Positions 1-11,925 of a DNA stretch of 64,000 nucleotides are shown here, in pieces. The stretch lies in contig JALPQD010000303.1 of assembly GCA_023101885.1 (NCBI GenBank), positions 2,848,786 through 2,912,785 of the forward strand. The letters are read 5' to 3'. Numbering within the stretch: the stretch's first letter is position 1; the number at the start of each line of letters is the position of its first letter. Source of the stretch: Typhlomys cinereus (taxonomy: Eukaryota > Chordata > Mammalia > Rodentia > Platacanthomyidae). Position numbers and translations under genes: made by a program. The notes under the pieces were generated by a model. It was not told where the DNA came from and made no database searches. It saw only the letters and a list, made by a program, of their open reading frames with translations.

Positions 1-700
1 GACGGGGATCCTCGTGTCCAAGGGCGGGCGGGGCTGTGGGCGCGGGCGTGGAGCGAACCCCGATGGCTGGGCCTCAGCCGAAACCTGGGAGCGGGGCGGG
101 CTGGGCTCGTGGTGCCCGCGCCGCGGCTCGGGAACCCCGCCCTCGATCCCGCCCTCCCGAACCCGCGCCCCCATTGGTGGCGTCGGGCGGCGCGGCCGCT
201 GTTATTTTTCGAATATATAAGGAGGTGGAGGTGGCAGCTGCAACCGGAGGCTTCCCGAGCAGCTGCCAGACCCGACCCCCCCCCCCCCGCATCCCCTTTC
301 TCCCTCTTCTCCCTCGCTCCTGGCCCGCGGCTCTCCCTCCCTCCCTCCTTTCCCCTCTCCCCCAGCCCGCTCCCCTCCCCAGGCCGGCACACTGGGCCGG
401 GCGTGCGTGACTGCGGGGCCGCGCACCAGCCTCGTGGACTCCGCCGCGATGGAGGCGTCGCAGCCGAAGCCTGTCCCCAGCCCGGCTCGCAGCCCCGCCG
501 GCGAGCTCGGGGGCGCCCAGCGCCCGCGCCACCTTCCAGGCCTCCGGCTGCATTCGGACAGCTTTCTTGGGTCTCCCGAGCGCACGGCCTCTTCCTCTCC
601 GGTCACCACCCTCACCCAGACCATGCACGACCTCGCTGGACTCGGCAGGTTAGGACACCCCAAGAAGGCTGGGTGTGCTGGGGCGCGAGACCCGGACTAG
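1..700. promoter_or_regulatory. CDC25B: CpG island at the 5' end of CDC25B
   Basis: The first ~700 bases are very GC-rich and dense in CpG, with several GC-box-like stretches, and they enclose the TATA promoter, 5' UTR and first coding exon of CDC25B. Composition falls to the genomic background after about 720. The island may extend to the left of the window. A C-homopolymer and a CT-rich tract at about 277-375 lie in the 5' UTR. Confidence 0.85.
173..220 (+). promoter_or_regulatory. CDC25B: CDC25B core promoter: inverted CCAAT, CHR-like box, TATA box
   Basis: Three elements are visible. An inverted CCAAT box (ATTGG) lies at 173-177, a TTCGAA hexamer at 208-213, and a TATATAA box at 214-220 directly abutting it. 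A start site near 245-250 would follow from normal TATA spacing. CCAAT boxes bound by NF-Y placed about 30 bp upstream of a CHR (TTTGAA/TTCGAA class, bound by DREAM/MuvB) are typical of G2/M genes, which fits CDC25B. The CHR reading is inference; the TATA and CCAAT boxes are seen directly. Confidence 0.7.
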
Positions 701-3514
701 GGCCAAGGGGGGTCCGGCAATGGAGTCGAACCTTGGAGGCGGTATTGAGCAGGTTCCCTTATCCCTGCGTCAGAACCGGGACTAGGGTGCCCAGAGTGAA
801 GGTATGCGACTCACATCTTCCAGGTGACCTGCTGATCTTTTCGCTTCCCCCTTCCTCGTTGTGCCTTTCCATGCTATCTGCCTAGTCTCTGTCCCAAGCC
901 ACAATTTTGCTCTCAACTAAGAATTGCAAGCCTGGAGGGCTGGGAAGGCTGGCGTGGTGAAGTTGAAATAGCAGTGGGGCTCAACAACTCTGTCCCTGCT
1001 CTCCCCAATCTGCCTCTGGGATTAAACTCATTAAAAACTGACCGGGCTTCCTTGGCAAGCCCGTGGGACTCTAGGTGGAGGTTGTCCAACTACAGTAGAG
1101 ACCCAGTTTTAACTTTTGCCTCCAGGAATGCTCATGGATGGGTGGAAGTGTGAAGATAAGAGGAATGATGACTAAATCTGTTGTCTCCCCCCCTCCCCAA
1201 CTACCCCCTTACTTCCAGCTTTTTAACCTTTACCTTCCTCGCCCCTGCACCTGGAAGAATCTTTCCCAAGGGCCTCAATGATGAATAAATTTGACCTGAG
1301 AATATAGTTGCATGGTGCGATCACCAACTGCAGTGGTAATGGGTGGGCCCTTCACAGATGAGTGGTATATAGGAGCATCTGGCATCCTTACATTTATTTC
1401 TCTTTCTTTTTCCCAGAGAGACCCCAAAGAATCCAGTAGGGAGCCTGCCCTTCCGGAACCGGCTGGCTCGCTTATCCCTGTCCAGAAGCTCCTCTGAATC
1501 CTCCCTGTCATCTGAGTCCTCAGAATTTTCTGATGCAGGTGAGCCCCCCTATCCCCCACTGCTAGGAGAGTTTGGGGAGCTGTCTGGATTTCCTGTCTTC
1601 CCCTGACTATCAAATTAACAGCCTTTCCACAAAGTAGTGGGCCCAGAAACCTTCTCCACCCTGCCCACAAAGTTGGAGGGAAGACAAAGCTCTAGTGGTT
1701 CCCACCACACCCAACTCAGACTGGACCTAGGGAGGGTGTGACCTTTAGAAAGAGATGACATCTCGCCTACTCAAAACCTAGAGACGAAGCAACAGCTCTA
1801 CCCAGAAGGTGCACAGTACTAAAAGTAGATCTGTGTGGAACATTGTATTAGCGTATAACTTTTTTACTTAGGAAGTTGTTATTGCATCCAAATTATTTTA
1901 AACCAACTTAAGAAAAATGCTTATAAAGCATTGTGTTTTTAAAACTGTATGCACAGAAGTTTCCATAGGAAACAGAGAGTGGTACTCTGTCCCCTTTGGA
2001 GGACAGTATCCCAAACTCAGGGTCTATGTGTGGAATTTGTTGCATTTTTGTCCAGATCACAAACAGAAACAAGTGTGCAGAAAGGCTGCTACTTTCAAAT
2101 CAAGGTGTTCTGTCCCCCCACCCCACCCCCAGGTCTTTGTATGGATTCCCCCAGTCCTATGGACCCACAGATGGCAGAGCACACGTGAGTAGAGGAGGGA
2201 AATTTCCTACCACTGAAGAGTTGGCGGGTGCTTTGGGGAATCCTATTTTCTTTCAAGGAAGCCAGGATAAATAGGCCCCTTAAGATTACTCTGGGGGCGG
2301 AGGGATTGACTTTACCAGATCTTGAGAATCTCACAGGAGCCAGATTAAAGTGGACTCAGGATTAGGGGTAGGGACAGTGGTCTTTGGGAGCTGAGAATAC
2401 TTAAATTAGCCTTTCATTCATTAAGGAACACACACTTCTGTGTCCCAGTTTCCTTCCTTCCTTCCTTCCTTCCTTCCTTCCTTCCTTCCTTCCTTCCTTC
2501 CTTCCTTCCTTCCTTCCTTCCTTCCTTCCTTCTTTCCATTCTTTTTTTCCCCCACATTTTTGTGTATGTGAAATGTTTATCCAACTTTAAAATATGGTTC
2601 TGCTGGACATGGTAACCCACATCTGTAACTTCAACTTTTAGGACATAGGGAATTCAAAAGTTCAAGGGCAACTTGGGCTACATAGTGAGACTCCATCTTA
2701 AAAAAAAAAAAAAAAAAAAAAAAAGGCCTTAGCTCTCGACCAGCCTCTGGCTTCAGTGACACAGCACTCTTGGTCAACGTTCAGATCAAGCTCTTTGCAA
2801 GAAAGAGAGAATGGGTGGAAAACTAGCGGGCTCTTCTCTCGGAAAACTGCTTCCTATTGGCTATGGGCATGGGTTATGACTTCCAGAGCACACCTGCTCC
2901 CATCCAGCTGTTGGGACAGCTGCTGGTTATTAGTAGGGGCAGCTGGACATTGCCAACCTGGGTTAGGAAACTGTGGCTTTGTTTTGGGCAGTGACTCTGT
3001 TTCCTCCTTTTGCCTTTGATCAGACTGGGCTGAGCTCAAGGTTTATTCACAAACAGGAAACAGAATTGGGTGGGGATGAAAAGACTGTGGGTTGGTTTTT
3101 ACTTTTTTAAATAGAGAAAGAAAGATAGAGAGAACTGTGCATACTGCGGCAAGTGGGTGGAGGTCAAAGGACAACTTTCAGAAGTGAGCTCTCTCCTTCC
3201 ACAATGTGGGCTTATGGGAATTGAACACAGGTCTCCCAGTTTTGTGTACAAGCACCATATCCATGGGCTAACTTACCATCTCCCGTGGGTTGATTTTTAG
3301 TGGCGACACTTACCCCCAAGGCCCAGCTGCAGATTGGAAACGAATTAAATCAGTTGTGCCTGATGTCAGGTTGACTGGGCACAGTCTTTTCTGTGGGGGA
3401 AGAGACACCCCTTAACATTTTGACACTGAGTGGTCCCTCCACCTCTGCTCCTGCTTTTAACTGTTATACAAGTTCTCAGAGAAAAGTTGCTGCTGCTACT
3501 GCCACTGTTGTTGC

Positions 3515-3562
<48 letters not shown>

Positions 3563-6500
3563 CACAAAAGCTCTGCATGGCAGGTGGTCTCCAGTAACAT
3601 AGTGGGAGGCGGGACCTATCAGCAGAAGCTTAGGCCTGAACCTCAAAAGGAGCATCTGTTGGAATTCCTTGCCTGCTGGCCTCTTTTAAGGCAGAAGGAG
3701 GAGGCGGAGCAGAGGTTGAATCTTGGAAAAATTCCATAGGAGGGAGAAAAGGGTGTGACCCTGAACACTGGTCACTAGGGGGCCTTCTGGACTGATCCAG
3801 GGGGAACCACGGAAGCAAGTCTCTGTCCTGAAGGGAGCCAAGTTGGCTCCTTCCAGAGAGAAGTCCAGCCTTGTTGGCATCCTCCCTGAAAGTCATCCGC
3901 ATTGCCGGGTGCCTGTCGCCTGTTGTCATGGGATGGATGGATGCCTTTCTTGGTGGCCATATGGCCCCACTAAGGTGATTTGCATACAGGTGGAAGGCCT
4001 GTGCTTGCTGGTGCAGGCTGGCGAGACTGTTGCCTTGGCGATGTCTCAATGACCCTGCGACCTGCTTCAGCTGTCTCTATTACTGCCATTCTCTGGGCTT
4101 TCTTCCATTCAGGCAGCCTGTTAAACCCCTGCCTCTCATCTCACCCCACAATACCTGGTCCCACCAATAATGGGCTTTTTCTTACTGTGCCTTTTCCTTA
4201 GTCTGGCCCCTGGTTCTTGTCTTCATGCTGGTCTCTTGGCTTTGTGGGCTGTAGCTTGAGGTGGGTGTCAAGCTACAGGGGAAGATGGATCACCTCCTCT
4301 CTCTCTCCTAGGTTTGAACAAGTTATTCAGGCAGCCAGTCGCGTCATCCGAAAGTAAGTACTCCCAGCCTTCTCTACTCACCACAGAGAGTCCCTGTCCC
4401 TGACTCTCCCGGCTCTGACCTGTCCTTCTTCTCTTTTGTAGTGAGCAGTTTACCATAAGACGCTTCCAGTCCTTGCCAGTGAGTATCCTCTGAGACTCAA
4501 CAGGGAATGTAGGCATGTTGGCTGGACATGGGCATCTCAGAGGCACCTCCCAGAGGATGTGCTTGAAGCAGTCAGGTCTCCTCCAGCCAGATTGGTTGGA
4601 GGAGTTGGAGTTTAGGTGGTGGGGGTGTTGGAGCAAAGCAGGCAGAGTATGACTTGGGCAGTGACAGAGAAATGCATTCTTCAATACTTGCTGTCCTGCC
4701 TGACTTCTTAGGTGAGGTTGCTGAGTCACAGCCCTGTGCTGCGGAATGTCACCAATACCCAAGCCGGGGACAGCTACAAGAAGAGTGACGTGGGAGGCAG
4801 ACCTACCAGCAGCCCTGGGAAAGACAAGGAGAACGTGAGCTTCCAGAGGCCAGGACGGAGGTGCTCCAAGGAGAAAGGGGTATGCCAGGGTGCTCTTCTA
4901 GCATCTAATGGCGCATGCTCTTGCACCCTGACCACAGGATGGATTTGCCTTCAAGATGCCATGGAAACCCACGCATCCCAGCCCTGCCCAAACGCTGACA
5001 GAGTGGGCCAGCCGCAGAGAAGCCTTTACCCAGAGACCAAGCTCAGCCCCTGACTTGATGGTACTAGAGAAGAACGAGCTGCTGCGGGGCCCTGAAGAGT
5101 TAGCTAGGGGAAGGAAGGGGTGATGTGGAGCCCCTCCTCCCGGGCACTGGATACTTAGCCTCAGCAGGGGTGGCCCCACCTTTGAGGATGCTGTATTTGT
5201 TGTCGTTTGGACAGTGTCTTACCCCTGAGCGGAAGATGGAAGTAGAGGAGTTGAGCCCGGTGGCCGAGTCCTACTTCTCCCCTACCCTAGCTGACGAAGA
5301 TGATGGTTTCGTGGACATTCTAGACAGTGATTTAAAGGTAAACAACCTTGACCTGCCCAGACCCCTACTGCCTCCTCCCTAGAGTAGCCCAAAGGAAGAG
5401 CGCTCTGAGTGCCTCCCAGAAGCCTAGGACACCCCAATGTCTGAAGAATTTGGGTATCCTGAGTCATAGCCTGACCTCTGGCCAATCAGAAAAGAGCAGG
5501 TAGGCTGGCATTACAATGGGTGTGGGGAGACGGGGCAGGATAGGGGTGCTTCTTATGGTTCAAGCAATAAATGTATCCCTGAAGCTCTCGTGGCCTAGGA
5601 AGCTGTCATGGTCAGAAAAGCCAGGAGGACGGGGGAAGGTTTGGGGGTCTGGTATTTCTGGAAGACCAGGCAAAGGAGGTCTTTGCTGGATGATTTGGGG
5701 CCTGTGGGAATAACTGTGCTGTTGTTGTGACTGTGTCCTTGCTGATTCGACCTCAGGATGATGATGTGGTCCCCCCGGGCATGGAGAGTCTCATTAGTGC
5801 TCCATTGGTAAAGAAGCTGGAGAAGGAAAAGAAACAGGTAGGTCTTCGGAGTGCCCCTCTGAGCTTAAACATGTGCCGCTGAGGGAGTGGGCGCTCTAAC
5901 CCTGACTTGCCACTCCTGTCAGGATCTCATCATGTTCAGCAAGTGCCAGCGGCTCTTCCGCTCTCCGTCCATGCCCTGCAGTGTGATCCGGCCCATCCTC
6001 AAGAGGTTAGAGCGGCCCCCAGACAGGGACGTGCCTATCCAGAGCAAGCGGAGGAGGAGCGTGACCCCCCTGGAGGAGCAGCAGCCAGAGGAGCCGGTGA
6101 GGGCTTTCTTCCTGGGAATGGACTGTCACTGCCCTGGACTGGTCTAGGCCGCCCTCTTTTGGCCAGATGCGTAGCAGAGGGGTAGTATGCAGCTGGTCTT
6201 GGATGTGGCAGGAAACCGGGGCCCCAGCTAGACAGGACACTGAGAGGCAACCTCACACTAACTCTGCTTCTGTCTGACTCACCTTCCAGAAAGCCCGCGT
6301 CCTCCGCTCTAAGTCTCTGTGTGATGGTGAGATTGAAAGTATCTTGGATAGTGACCACCGTGGATTGATTGGAGATTACTCCAAGGTACCAATGTAATAC
6401 CCTCAGGTGATCTCATCTGTTTGCCTGCTGAGGACCCCCTAACCTGGGCTTCTTCTCTGTCCCCAGAGGCTCCCTTTTCTTTTCCTTTATATATTCTCAT

Positions 6501-9215
6501 TCTGTGCTCCCCCTGCCTTCAGGCTTACAGAGCCCAAAGGGCAGGAAGCAGAGTGTGTTCTGTTTTCTCCCTTCTTACCTTTGGGAGGTTCCCTGGGTTT
6601 CAGTCCCAAAGGGTTCCTCAGAGCTGAATCTAAAGGGCAAAGCAGGTGTTGCTGATGCACAAAGCTCTTCTCCTTCCCTCTGACTCTGCTTCTCTCCCTT
6701 TCGACCCTGCAGGCTTTCCTGCTGCAGACCGTGGATGGCAAACACCAAGACCTCAAGTATATCGCACCAGAAACTGTAAGCAGGACTGGGCCACTTTCTA
6801 GGTGCAGTGGGGACTGCAGTCTGGCTGGTGATGCCCCTGGGGATGGGCTGCATGCACAGACCCATACAAGGGGGAGGGCAAGACCCTGCCTTCCATCTGG
6901 CTGGCTGCCCCAGTCCTGACATTGTCCCGCAGATGGCGGCCCTGTTGACAGGCCAGTTCAGCAACATTGTGGAAAAGTTTGTGATTGTGGATTGCAGATA
7001 CCCCTATGAGTATGAAGGAGGGCACATCAAGGTGAGGCGGGGATGAGGCCAGATTCTCCCAATCCAGTCTCCTGCCAAGAGGCTGAGTGAACCTCCATAG
7101 TGTACTCATGGGGTGGGCTCCACCCATCAAGAAGTGGGGCTACTTGTGTGGAAACTGAGTGGGAAGAGTCCAGTCTCCAGGCACGGGGCTAGGGCTTGAC
7201 CCCCAGCTCCTCTGACAGACTGCTGTGAACTTACCCCTGGAACGGGATGCCGAAACCTTCCTGCTACACAGCCCCATCATGCCCTGTAGCCTGGACAAGA
7301 GAATCATCCTCATTTTCCACTGTGAATTCTCATCCGAGCGTGGTCCCCGCATGTGAGTCCCAGCTCTAGCCCCTTGCCAGCTAATACCTGCCTTTGGCCT
7401 TCTTTGCTTGGACTTGTAGACCCTAGAGCCAAACCTCTTGCTGCATCTCATGATCTGGGCTGACCTCACTCCCTCACTATGCACAGCACTCTTTTCCCAT
7501 TTCCCTTTCTCTGTCCCCAGAGACATGCCCGCTACCCATGCCTGCTGTCCCCACAAAAATTAATGTTACATCTCCAGCGGTGTTCTTAAAACCCCAAGGA
7601 CTCTTTCTCCAACCTTATCCTTGGTGATACTCACACTTCCAGTGTTCAGTGCTTAGTTCTCCACCTGAACCCCATTCCTTTAAGCCCACCATAATCTGTC
7701 TCCCCTTCATCCCTCTGTTCTGCTCTGCTCTGGTTATCCTGTCCCCTTGCCTCCTGTCTCAGTATGGCACTAGTTCCATCTGACTGCTGTTAGCCTCAGA
7801 GTGGGCTGGAGTCTGCTCTCCCCTTCCTTACACTCCCTTCTCCTCTGGGCTCTGAGATTAGGTGTCTCTTCTTCCTCGTTCCTCTTTCCAACTCCCCCAC
7901 CCCCATGTGTATGTATGTGAAAACATATGCCATGGTACCTGTGTGGCGATCAGAAGATAACCTCAGACATCAGCCCTCACTTTCCACCTTGTTTGAAACG
8001 TGGTCTCCTCATGTGTTTCCCCCAACCCTACCAGGCTAAGGAACCTGAGGCACATCTAGGGATTCTCTTGTCTCTTCCTCCCATCTCCCCATTACTATGT
8101 TAGGATTACAGTATCTAGCTTTCACATAGTTGATGGGTATTCAGAGTTGAGCACTTTAGTTTCTAATCCACCTTGCCAAACCCTTGAGCTTTGCTTATTG
8201 GTTCTTCTCCCCTCTCCCTAACTTTTCTACCTTCAGAAGTCCTCTTGAGTATGTACATATGTTTTTCTTTTCTTTTCTTTTTTTCCATACTGGCGATTGA
8301 ACCTAGGATCCTCACATCTATTAGGCAAGCATGCTGCCAATAAGCCATACCCCCAGCCCTCTTTTTACCTTTTGTTTTGAGGCAGGGTTTTGCTAAATTA
8401 TCAGGGCTGACCTTAACCTTACTGTACGGCCCAGATGAGCCTTTTCCCTCAGCATCTCAAGTGCTGGGATCATAGGCTTGTGCCACCAGGCCTGGCACTG
8501 AGTGTATCTCTTACTCTGTGTCTACCAGTCACCTCTTCTGCCTCCCCTTTCCTGACCTAAGCCACAGATTTCTTACAAAGGTTATGCAGTTGCCTTATGG
8601 AAATGTCCTGCCCCCCTTCCATTTACCTCTCTCCTGCCATCACCCCAATGTCTTATGCCAATAGGCAGACTTCTAATATCAGATATTCCTATGCTCAGAA
8701 GCCTTGTTCTGCCAAAGGCCCTCCAGGAGTGTGTGTAGGAAACAGGTCCCCTGCCGCAGTCCCCCCACATATGACCAGCTGACACCTCGCTACAATATTG
8801 TTCCAGGTGCCGATTCATAAGGGAACGAGACCGTGCGGTTAATGACTACCCCAGCCTGTATTACCCTGAGATGTATATCCTCAAAGGCGGCTACAAGGAA
8901 TTTTTCCCACAGCACCCGGTACCATGGCTGGAGGGATAATAGCTCTCATATGACAGACAGGGATGGAGCTCAGCCAGGCTATCTATAGATCAAGAGGAAG
9001 GGAGGGCTGGGTCTCCCCCACACACACGTTTAATCTTTCCTCCATATTGACGGGTTCCTTTTACCCTGCTTTAGAACTTCTGTGAGCCCCAGGACTATCG
9101 ACCCATGAACCATGAGGCCTTCAGGGATGAGCTGAGGACCTTCCGCTTGAAGACTCGCAGCTGGGCTGGGGAACGGAGCCGGCGGGAGCTCTGTAGCCGG
9201 CTGCAGGACCAGTGA
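449..9215 (+). CDS. CDC25B: M-phase inducer phosphatase 2 (CDC25B), 16 coding exons, 573 aa
   Basis: Dual-specificity phosphatase that removes inhibitory phosphates from CDK1/CDK2 and starts mitosis. Coding exons: 449-648, 1417-1538, 2133-2184, 4312-4353, 4442-4478, 4712-4834, 4938-5060, 5215-5337, 5757-5837, 5923-6096, 6290-6385, 6713-6775, 6933-7031, 7219-7352, 8807-8918, 9075-9215. All have AG/GT borders and joined phases, giving 1722 nt (human protein 580 aa). The start ATG has G at -3 and +4 and matches the human N-terminus. Visible motifs are a KEN box (190-192), the DDGFVD motif recognised by beta-TrCP (262-267), RSPSMP with the 14-3-3 serine S317 (human S323), KRRRS with the Aurora-A-type serine S347 (human S353), and the catalytic HCEFSSER with C480 and R486. 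The C-terminus is almost identical to human. No break is seen. The exon 7 donor (ATG|gtacta) is the weakest splice site. Confidence 0.97.
649..2132 (+). other. CDC25B: CDC25B introns 1 and 2
   Basis: Intron 1 is 649-1416 and intron 2 is 1539-2132. I see no recognisable SINE, L1 or RNA gene in either, only ordinary intronic sequence with a CT/C-rich tract near 1183-1205. Early intron 1 is still GC-rich and could hold promoter-proximal regulatory sites. Confidence 0.6.
2449..2537. repeat. (TTCC)n simple repeat
   Basis: About twenty uninterrupted TTCC units in CDC25B intron 3, with one TTTC variant at the right edge. It is pure enough to be length-polymorphic. Confidence 0.97.
2593..2724 (+). 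mobile_element. B1-like SINE with A-tail
   Basis: 7SL-derived body (tggacatggtaacccacatctg through gggctacatagtgagactcc) followed by an A-run of about 25 at 2700-2724. It is in the sense orientation of CDC25B. Confidence 0.75.
3108..3290 (-). mobile_element. tRNA-headed SINE fragment (reverse)
   Basis: The reverse complement resembles the rodent tRNA-type SINE body, running from 'gagatggtaagttagccc' through 'caggagacc' to a purine-rich tail at 3108-3130. It is diverged and the family is not assigned. Confidence 0.5.
3515..3561. repeat. (TG)n microsatellite
   Basis: About 23 uninterrupted TG units in CDC25B intron 3. Confidence 0.95.
4312..5337 (+). other. CDC25B: CDC25B in-frame cassette exons (42 nt and three of 123 nt)
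   Basis: Exon 4312-4353 is 42 nt and begins and ends in the same phase. The consecutive exons 4712-4834, 4938-5060 and 5215-5337 are each exactly 123 nt and phase 0. Any of these can be skipped without shifting the frame. Human CDC25B isoforms are known to differ by 14- and 41-residue segments in the N-terminal regulatory half; the lengths match, but I cannot verify that the same segments are involved. Confidence 0.6.
7353..8806 (+). other. CDC25B: CDC25B intron 14
   Basis: This 1.45 kb intron separates the P-loop exon from the next catalytic exon. The first ~900 bases are pyrimidine-rich with no recognisable element. A reverse B1-ID composite SINE occupies about 8278-8500. The final part, 8500-8806, looks unique. 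Confidence 0.6.
8278..8500 (-). mobile_element. B1-ID composite SINE (reverse)
   Basis: On the + strand a reverse ID-like unit (8285-8358: gcgattgaacctaggatcct ... atacccccagccc) is followed by a reverse B1-like unit (8360-8500: ttgaggcagggttttgct ... gccaccaggcctggc). Read on the - strand this is B1 followed by ID, the dimeric arrangement described for non-muroid rodents. Confidence 0.65.
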
Positions 9216-10150
9216 GAGGCCAGCCTCAGTCCAGTCATCTTCCTTGGTTTCTGGAGCCAGGGAGCCAGTGGTCCCTTGGGCCTACTGGAGACCCCAGGGG
9301 CTATTCCGGGATAGATGGTGTGGGTATCACACTGTCTGTCCCTATCCCCAGTTCTCCTATCTCACCCCACCAATTTTCCACTCCCTATCTTGAAGAGTGC
9401 AGCCTATTGGGTGACTGCCAACTTAGGAGGAAGTGTTTATGTTTAGTGGAAGCCTTTTTGCTGTCCTTCCTTGTTTGTGTTAACTCTGTCTTCTTCTGTC
9501 CAAAAAAGCCTCGGTGGTCTCTGCAGGGGCACAGGTCTGTGTCTGTTCTCCCCTGGCCTCTACACAGGCACCTCATTCTCTACGTAAGCTCTTACCTTTT
9601 TTGTTGCAGTTTTACCTGCAGACTTGATGTTTGTTTGTCTAACTTATACTGTCTCAGGATACAGCTGGGGTTAACTATTTGAATATTACCCACCAGGCCC
9701 TGACTTGTGTTACCCCAGAAAAAGATATTCTTGGGGGTTCCCAGGGTAAGAGCAAAGGCCTGAGTCAGGAGCTTCAGGAGCCCCCTCCCCTCTGCTGTGA
9801 AATCTAGAGCCTGACTGGTCAGAACTTGCTGCTGTCCTGCTGCAGGTGGGTGAATGAATGGATGGGTGTGGATGCGTGGGGCCTTGCACGCATTTGCACA
9901 CAAACTGCGTAGAAGCATTTCAGTGAGCATGACAGCCTACAGCAGGAATGTGTGTGTGCCTCTGTATTGACAGAAGTCTTTATTCTTAGCATTTGGAAAT
10001 ATTAAGGAGACTTTGTCATGGAAGCAGCTAAACCAAGGACCAAACAACATCCTGATTCAGAATCTACCTGTATGAAGGGCCGTGCCAGAAGGCTCCAGTG
10101 AGTCATCTGTTAGGACCTTGGTTCAATAAAGCACTGAGCAAGCTGAACAA
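9216..10150 (+). other. CDC25B: CDC25B 3' UTR
   Basis: Sequence between the TGA at 9213-9215 and the poly(A) signal at 10125-10130. There are no SINEs. Long T-rich and AT-rich runs (for example 9590-9670) could carry mRNA-stability elements. The end at about 10150 is inferred from the AATAAA. Confidence 0.75.
10125..10130 (+). terminator. CDC25B: CDC25B poly(A) signal AATAAA
   Basis: Canonical AATAAA 910 nt after the stop codon. TG/T-rich sequence with 'catgtcatgtgtcatgtggg' follows within about 30 nt as a plausible downstream element. Confidence 0.8.
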
Positions 10151-10261
10151 CCATGTCATGTGTCATGTGGGACTTTTGACAAGACCACTGCATGATGGCA
10201 GGATTGGGGAAGGGAGAGACCAACAGAAGCTGGAAATTTTCTGGAAAAGGGACCTCATGTG

Positions 10262-10415
10262 CGCTTCTCTTTTTAAAACATTTATGTGAGAGATGAGGAG
10301 GGAGAAAGAAACGATGCACATGCATCTCCCCTACCATACAGGTTTCCAGGGATCAAACTTGGGCCACCAGTTTTGTATTTGAGTGTCTTACCTGCTGAGC
10401 TATCTCACAGTCCTC
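10262..10415 (-). mobile_element. tRNA-headed SINE fragment (reverse)
   Basis: The reverse complement starts with 'gagatagctcagcaggtaag' and runs through 'ggcccaagtttgatccctgg' to a purine tail. It is diverged and lies just downstream of CDC25B. Confidence 0.55.
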
Positions 10416-11925
10416 ATGCTGGGATTACAAGCATGGCCCCTTCTAGCCCAGTTGCTAAATCCTGCAGGACCCTCCCTGCCTGCCAGCTGGAATCCCAAGT
10501 ACTTCCCAGTTTACCCTTCTTCAGCCCTCAGGAATTGTAAGTGGATCCAGCTGTCTTCAGGCTGAGCAGAAAGGATTCCCTTTAGGATTTGGACCTTCCC
10601 AACCTCATCCCCTCAAGAGAGAAGGATCTGAAGGAGCCAAGCCTCTGAAATCTCTTTTGAATGAATATAAAATCTGAGCTATGTGACTGTAGGTCTGTCT
10701 TGATGCAGAATGCAGGCAGGTGGTGTAGGGCTCAGTGGCAGCGCGCCCTTGAGGCCATGGGGGAGGGGAATCCCAAGTGCACGTGCATCAAGTGTGATTC
10801 CCACTTTCTCTGGGAATTCACTTCTGAAATACGGTGCATATCTGCCCCATTTCGAAGTTGTTCTTGGTTCACAATCCCCTAAAGGGCACAGCAAGTGTGG
10901 TATACCTGATATGTGGTCTTGGTGGTCTGGGGACTGGAACTTTCATATGGGAGGTGGATCCGGGAGGTTCCAGAGACCTCCCTTCCGAATTGGCAACTGA
11001 ATGCAACAAGCATCTATCTGGGTGAAGAAATGCGGCAGAAGGTACAAGAAGGGGTGTTGACAGCACCATCCTACTGAAACTGGTCTGGCCCACTCTGAGC
11101 ACAAGTGGACAGCTGTCGCAGGAAGGCAGCTGGGTACACAAGACAGCACTCACCCTAGGACACATAGCAGACAGAAGCAGAGCAGACACTTGAACCTACC
11201 TAGGACACATCACCATTTAATTTGACCAATTACAACAAAAGGAGGAGCTAGGACCAGGTACCCAGCTCCTGCTGTCTTCCTCCTCTGTTGGTCTAGGGCC
11301 ACCTGGGCAGGAGGGAGCCTACAATGCCCAGATCTCATGCAGGGTTTGAACATCCCTGGCCACAGCTGTCCTCATCTAAGCCATAGTCATTGCAGCATTA
11401 ACAAGATACTTAGCATATTGCAGATGCTTTGCAGCCCCCAACAGGACTGGGAGGTGGGTATTTAGCTCATTTCAGCTGAGACAAAGGACACCGGGTCAAG
11501 TCTAGAGACAGACAGCTTATGAGAACTGATGCTAGCAACCACCCCGAGGACGCAAGGGTCTAAACCAAGGCTTTGCTTCATGGTTTCTGCCTGAGCCCAG
11601 GACACACTCAGCCTCTAGAAGGCAGAAGAGGTGGCCAGAAGCTCATGCCCTCTGCTACAGGGGAACTTCAGCCTTCCTCTTCTGGAAGCGACCGCGAAGG
11701 AGGCAGTTCCAACTTTGGGCTGCCAGCCAGTTTTGAAGATTGCTTTGCTGGGGCCAGGCCAGCCTGGAGCAGCCAGGTGCTGTGCTGCTGGCTTCGTGGA
11801 GTGGGTCCCAAGCACAGGTACTGCTCATGGCAGCCTGCCGAACCATGTGGCAGCCACATAGTCTAGGGTGGCACGTCATGGACCAAATTGCTCACCCACT
11901 GACTGCTGCAATAATGGTGTACTTT
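10416..11925. other. Intergenic, no gene recognised
   Basis: About 1.5 kb with no convincing coding potential on either strand. Short open frames exist, but none has recognisable protein content. A weak MIR-like stretch may lie at 11390-11470. Confidence 0.5.

Larger units (their letters stand above)
2185..4311 (+). other. CDC25B: CDC25B intron 3, repeat-bearing
   Basis: At 2.1 kb this is the largest CDC25B intron. It contains a pure TTCC tract (2449-2537), a B1-like SINE with A-tail (2593-2724), a reverse tRNA-type SINE (about 3108-3290) and a TG tract (3515-3561). The stretches 2725-3100 and 3570-4300 show no repeat or gene that I recognise. Confidence 0.6.
6713..9212 (+). other. CDC25B: CDC25B catalytic (rhodanese-fold) domain exons
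   Basis: The last five coding exons encode the phosphatase domain. Exon 6933-7031 carries the [15 protein letters not shown] rhodanese-like signature. Exon 7219-7352 carries the P-loop, with the catalytic Cys codon at 7321-7323 and Arg codon at 7339-7341. Exons 8807-8918 and 9075-9215 encode the region that docks the CDK/cyclin substrate and the C-terminal tail ending in CSRLQDQ. All catalytic residues are present, so the enzyme should be active. Confidence 0.95.

Noticed and set aside
109..885. 258-codon frame overlapping CDC25B exon 1
   Set aside because: It is a different frame from the CDC25B coding sequence, runs through the TATA box and into intron 1, and has no recognisable protein content.
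2449..2537. CRISPR-like or satellite array
   Set aside because: Simple TTCC microsatellite in a mammalian intron. No spacer structure exists anywhere in the window.
9212..9682. 156-codon frame in the CDC25B 3' UTR
   Set aside because: It lies wholly after the stop codon, has low-complexity pyrimidine-driven composition and matches no family I know.
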